This document shows positions 24,101-30,100 of a stretch of 64,000 nt of DNA, piece after piece. Made by a program: the position numbers and the translations under genes. Below the pieces are notes generated by a model that had not been told where the DNA came from, made no database searches, and was given only the letters and a program-made list of their open reading frames with translations. Numbering within the stretch: the stretch's first letter is position 1; every line of letters starts with the position of its first letter. Source of the DNA: Streptomyces sp. NBC_00414 (GTDB taxonomy: Bacteria > Actinomycetota > Actinomycetes > Streptomycetales > Streptomycetaceae); NCBI RefSeq assembly GCF_036038375.1, contig NZ_CP107935.1, positions 8,742,001-8,806,000 of the forward strand, in the 5' to 3' direction.

Positions 24101-27100
24101 GACGCATCACGTGGTGTCCGACGAGTGGTCGGCGCGGATCCTGCGCAGTGAGTTGTCCGCGTTGTACGAGGCGTTCCGTGCGGGTCAGCCGGATCCGCTG
24201 CCGCCGCTGTCGGTGCAGTACGCGGACTTCGCGGCATGGCAACGGCAGTGGCTGGACGGGGAGGTGTTGGAAGGCCAACGCGCCTACTGGAAAGCCGCTT
24301 TGGCTGATATCCCCGTACTGGAGCTGCCCACGGACCGGCCGCGTCCGCCGGTGCGGTCCGCCGAAGGAGCGATGGCTCCGTTCACCGTCCCGGCGGAGAC
24401 GGCCGACGCGCTGCGGGCGCTGTCGCGCGAGCGCGGCACGACGATGTTCATGACGCTGCTTGCCGCACTCGATGTCCTGCTGGGGCGGTATGCCGGGTCG
24501 GAGGATGTGGTGGTGGGCACGCCGGTGGCGAACCGGAACCGTGCCGAGACGGAGGACCTGATCGGGTTCTTCGTCAACACATTGGTCATGCGAGCAGATC
24601 TCTCCGGTGATCCGTCGTTCGGGGATGTGCTGGGGCGGGTGCGGGAGACCGCGTTGGGTGCGTACGCGCATCAGGATCTGCCGTTCGAGCAGCTCGTCGA
24701 CGAACTTGTCACCGAACGGGATCGGTCCCGTACCCCGCTGTTCCAGGTCTTCTTCAGCTACGGAGCCGGAGACGGAGAGGCCGTTCGAGGCGCCGCCGAT
24801 GTCGATGGGGAACCTGACGCACAGGCCGGTCAGGTCGCCGTGCCGTTCGACCTTTGGGTGATGGTCGAGGAAGCCGGTGACGGGACGCTCAAGGCAGGGA
24901 TCCAGTTCAGTACGGCGTTGTTCGATGCGGTGACGGTGGAGCGGATGGCGGGGCATCTGGTGCGGCTGCTGGAGTCGGTCGCCGTTGATGCGGATCAGCG
25001 GGTGGCTGAGCTGCCGCTGCTGGCCCCAGACGAGGTGGATCAGCTGACGCGGGGCTGGAATGACACGGTGGTGGCTTTGCCGGTGTCGGTGGCCGGTGTG
25101 CATGAGTGGATTGCCGGGCGGGCGGGTGTGGTGCCGGATGCGGTGGCTGTCGTGTCGGGTGAGGTGTCGCTGACGTATGGCGGGCTGGTGGCGCGGGCGA
25201 ACCGGTTGGCGCGTCACCTGCGGGGGCTTGGTGTGGGTGCGGAGTCGGTGGTGGCGTTGTGCCTGGAGCGTGGGGTGGATCTGGCTGTCGCGGCGTTGGC
25301 GGTGTGGCAGGCGGGCGGAGCGTATTTGCCGTTGGATCCGGAGTTCCCGGTGGAGCGGTTGGAGTTCATGCTGGCGGACAGTGGGGCGTCGGTGCTGGTC
25401 GGGCATCGGGCTGCTGCTGCGGGTCTGGTGGCGAGGGCTGAGGTGGAGTCGGCGCTCTGGCTGGACGATCCGGCGATGGTGGAGACGCTGGCCGGGTATC
25501 CCGTGACGGCTCCTGAAGTGGCGATAGAGACTGGCCAGTTGGCGTATGTGTTGTATACGTCGGGGTCGACGGGGCGGCCGAAGGGTGTGCAGGTCTCGCA
25601 CGGCAACTTGGTCAATTTCCTGACGGCGATGGCTGAGCGTCCCGGGTTGAGCGGTGACGATGTGCTGTTGGCGGTGACGACGCTGGGCTTCGACATTGCG
25701 GGGCTTGAGTTGTGGTTGCCGCTGGTGTCGGGTGCCCGGGTCGTGGTGGCCGGCGGTGAGGTGGCAGGAGTGCCCGCCGCACTGGCGGGTGAGTTGGTGC
25801 GGGTGGGTGCGACGGTGATGCAGGCGACGCCGGCGACGTGGCAGATGCTGGTGTCGGACGGCTGGGACGGTGTGCCCGGCTTGCGGGCGTTGTGCGGGGG
25901 TGAGGCGTTGCCGGTGTCGTTGGCGGCGGCGTTGGTGGAGCGGACCGCGTCGGTGTGGAACATGTACGGGCCGACCGAGACCACCATCTGGTCGGCGTGC
26001 GAGCCCGTCGAGGGGGGCGTACCCGGTATCGGTGCACCGATCGCGAATACGCGGGTGTACGTGCTGGACGAGCGACTGGCTCCCGTGCCGGTGGGCGTGC
26101 CGGGGGAGCTGTTCATCGGCGGTGCCGGGGTGACGCGTGGCTATCTCGGTCGGCGCGAGCTGACAGCCGGGCGGTTCGTGGCGGACCCGTTCGCCGCAGA
26201 TGGAGGCCGGTTGTACCGGACCGGCGACCGGGTGCGGTGGCTGGCCGACGGCCGCCTGGAGTTCCTGGGCCGGGCGGACGATCAGTTGAAGGTGCGGGGC
26301 TTCCGGATCGAGCCGGGCGAGATCGAGACCGCTGTGACCGGCCATCCGCAGGTCGGTGCGGCGGTGGTGACCGCACACGGGCAGGGTGGCGATCGCCGTC
26401 TGGTGGCCTATCTGGTGCCCGCCGATCCTGCCCAGGGCATCCCTGCCCCGGAGGTGCTGCGCGAGCGCTTGCGCCGGTCCCTGCCCGACTACATGATTCC
26501 GTCGTTGTTCATCGAGCTTTCGGCCCTGCCGCTGACCCCGAACGGAAAGATCAACCGGGCCGCCCTGCCCGAGCCGCAGTCCCTACGGCCGGACAACGAG
26601 TACGTCGCCGCGGTGGGGGCCACCGAGGAACTTCTCGCCGGGATCTGGGCCCAGGTGCTGGGTGTGGAGCGGGTCGGTGCCACGGACAGCTTCTTCGACC
26701 TCGGCGGGCACTCCCTCCTCGCCACGCTCGCGGTCTCCCGCATCCGGGAGGCGTTCGGGGTCGAGGTGTCCCTCGCGGACCTGTTCGACGCCCCCACCGT
26801 CCGCGCGCTGGCGATCCTGATCGACGACTCCGCCCGGTCGGCGGCGCCCCCGCTCGTTCCGGTCGCCCGCGACAAAGCGCTGCCGCTGTCGTTCGCGCAG
26901 CAGCGACTGTGGTTCCTGGACCAGCTGGAGCCCGGCTCGCCGGAGTACAACATGTCGACCCGTCTGCGCCTGACCGGTGACATCGACCTTCCGGCGCTCG
27001 GCGCCACCTTGGACGCGGTCGTTGCCCGGCACGAGGTGCTCCGCACCCGTCTGGTGGCCGACACCGAGGGCGTACCGCGTCAGCTCATCGACGCGCCGAC

Positions 27101-30100
27101 CTCCGTACCCCTTCCGCTGTTGGATGTGTCCGGCAGTGAGGATCCGCAAGGGGAGGCGGACGGCCTGATCATCAAGGACGGTCTGACGCCCTTCGACCTC
27201 GCCGCCGGGCCTCTCCTCCGAGCGACCCTTGTCCGGCTGGCCGAGGACGACCACGTACTCGTCCTCGCGATGCACCACGTCGTCTTCGACGAGTGGTCGG
27301 ACGGCGTCCTGCAGCGCGAGTTCTCCGTCCTGTACCGGGCGTTCAAAGCTGGTGAGGCGAATCCGCTGCCACCGCTGGCTGTCCAGTACGCCGATGTCGC
27401 CGCCTGGCAGCGGAGTTGGCTGTCCGGTGACGTGCGGGACGAGCAAATCACTTACTGGCGGCAGCAGTTGACGGGCGCGAAGAAGCTGGAGCTGCCGACC
27501 GATCGGCCCCGGCCGGCAGTCCGCTCCACGGAGGGGTCGGTGGCGAGGTTCACCGTCCCGGAGGAGACCGCGGACGCCTTGCGGGCGCTGTCGCGTGAGC
27601 ACGGCACGACGATGTTCATGACGCTGCTCGCCGCCTTCGACATCCTCATGGGCCGCTACACCGAGTCGGACGACGTCGTCGTGAGCACGCCGGTGGCCAA
27701 CCGGAACCGGGCCGAGACCGAGGACCTGATCGGGTTCTTCGTCAACACCCTGGTCATGCGGACGGACCTGTCCGGCACTCCATCCTTCACCGAGGTGCTG
27801 CGCCGCGTGCGGGAGACGGCGCTCGGGGCGTACGCGCACCAGGAGCTGCCGTTCGAGCAGGTGGTGGACGCCTTGGCGGATGTGCGGGACCGTACTCGTA
27901 GCCCGCTCACCCGCGTGTCCTTCAACTACACGGCGGGAGCCGCCCGGACGTCCTATTCCGGCGATGGCGATGGCGATGGTGACGTCGATCGCAGCGACGG
28001 GACCGGCGCGGCCGACACCCATGACAGGGACAGGGACAAGGGCAAGGGCAAGGGCAGGAACAGGGACAGGGACAGCGGCACTGGCGACAACGGCGCATCA
28101 CGTGGCGCGGTCGGCATGCGCGTCGAGACCGGCACGGGACTGCTGCCGGTGCAGTTCGACATGGTTGTGACGCTCGGGGAGGACAACGGCGTCCTGACCG
28201 GCGAGATCCAGTACAGCACCGCTCTGTTCGACGCGGTGACGGTCGAGCGGATTGCGGGGCACATGGTGACATTGCTGGGAGTTGTGGGCGAGGACGCCGA
28301 GCAGCCGGTGGAAGAGCTGCCGATGCTGACCGAGGCCGAACACCGGCGCCTGGTGCACGAGTGGAACGACACGGCCGAGGAACTGCCCGCGGCGGCAGGA
28401 GTGCACGAGCTGATCGCAGAGTGGGCATCCACGACGCCGGGCGCCGTGGCCCTCGCATCGGGCGAACAGACCCTGACGTACGACGAGTTGTTGCAGCGTG
28501 CCAACCGGCTTGCGCACTATCTGCGGGGAGCGGGTGTGGGCTCCGAGTCGGTGGTCGGACTGTGCCTGCCGCGCGGGCTCGACATGGTCGTGGCGATGCT
28601 CGCGGTGTGGCAGGCCGGAGCGGCCTATCTGCCGCTGGACCCGGAGTACCCGGCGGACCGGCTCGGCTTCATGCTGGCGGACAGCCGGGCGACGCTACTG
28701 CTGGGCACCGAGGAACTCGTGGACGAGCTGCCGGTGGGACGCCTGCGGACGGTCGTCGTGGACGCCCCGGATGTCGTGGCAGAGCTCGCCGCTCACCCGA
28801 CGACCTCGCCCGAAGTCGCCGTACACACGGATCAGTTGGCGTATGTGATCTACACGTCGGGTTCGACGGGGCGGCCGAAGGGTGTGCAGGTCGCTCATCG
28901 CGGTGTGGTGAATCTGGTGCGGGCGCAGTCGAAGGCGTTCGGTGTCGGGTCCGGGGACGCGGTGGTGCAGTTCGCGCCGTTCGGGTTCGACGCAGCCGTC
29001 TCCGAGGTGTGCGTGACACTGGGATCCGGCGGCACGCTGGTGGTGGCCACCGCTCAGGAGCGCGCCGAACCCGAAGCGCTGGCCGCGCTCATCAGGCGAC
29101 GACAGGTACGGGTGGCGACTCTTCCGCCGTCACTCCTTGCGGTGCTGCGGCCCGGCGACCTGACAGGGCTGCGCACCTTGGTGACGGCCGGCGAACGCCT
29201 GGAGACGGCGACGGCCGCCGCGTGGCGGAACGAACACCGGCTGCTCAACGCGTACGGGCCCACCGAGACCACGGTGTGCGCGAGCATCGCCACTCTCGAC
29301 ACCCGCGCTACCGGCGACGCCCTCGGGACGTACGAAGCCGCGGCAGGAACCCAGAACCCCGGCGGTCCTCCCATCGGAGGCCCGATCGCCAACACCCGCG
29401 TCTACGTGCTCGACGAGCAACTCCGCCCGGTGCCCGTCGGCACGACCGGCGAGCTGCACATCGGCGGGCTGGGTGTGGCGCGGGGATACCTGGGCCGTGC
29501 CGCACTGAGTGCGGAGCGGTTCTTGGCCGACCCGTTCGTCGGCGACGGCGCGCGCATGTACCGGTCGGGCGACCAGGCGCGCTGGCTGGCCGACGGGCAG
29601 CTGGAGTTCGTCGGCCGCACCGACGACCAGGTCAAGGTCCGCGGGTTCCGGGTCGAGCCCGGCGAGATCGAGGCGGTCCTCGCCGCCCACCCGGCGGTGC
29701 GGACGGCGGTCGTGACGGCCTACGGACAGAGCGCGGACCGCAAGCTGGCCGCCTACCTGGTGCCGGCCGACCACAGCCAGGGCATCCCCGAGGCCGCCGA
29801 CCTGCGCGAGGCACTGCTGCGCAGCATCCCGGACTACATGGTCCCGGCGGCCTTCACGGAGATGTCCCGGCTGCCCCTCACGACGAACGGCAAGGTCGAC
29901 AAGGCGGCGCTGCCGGAACCCGAGACGGTCCGCTCCACCAGCACCGAGTACGTCGCCCCGTCCGGCGCGGCCGAGCAACTGCTCGCGGAGGTGTGGTCCG
30001 AGATCCTCGGCATCGAACGCATCGGAGCCCACGACAACTTCTTCGAGCTGGGCGGCAATTCACTGCTGGTCACCCAGATCGTCGGCCGCATCCGCAGCGC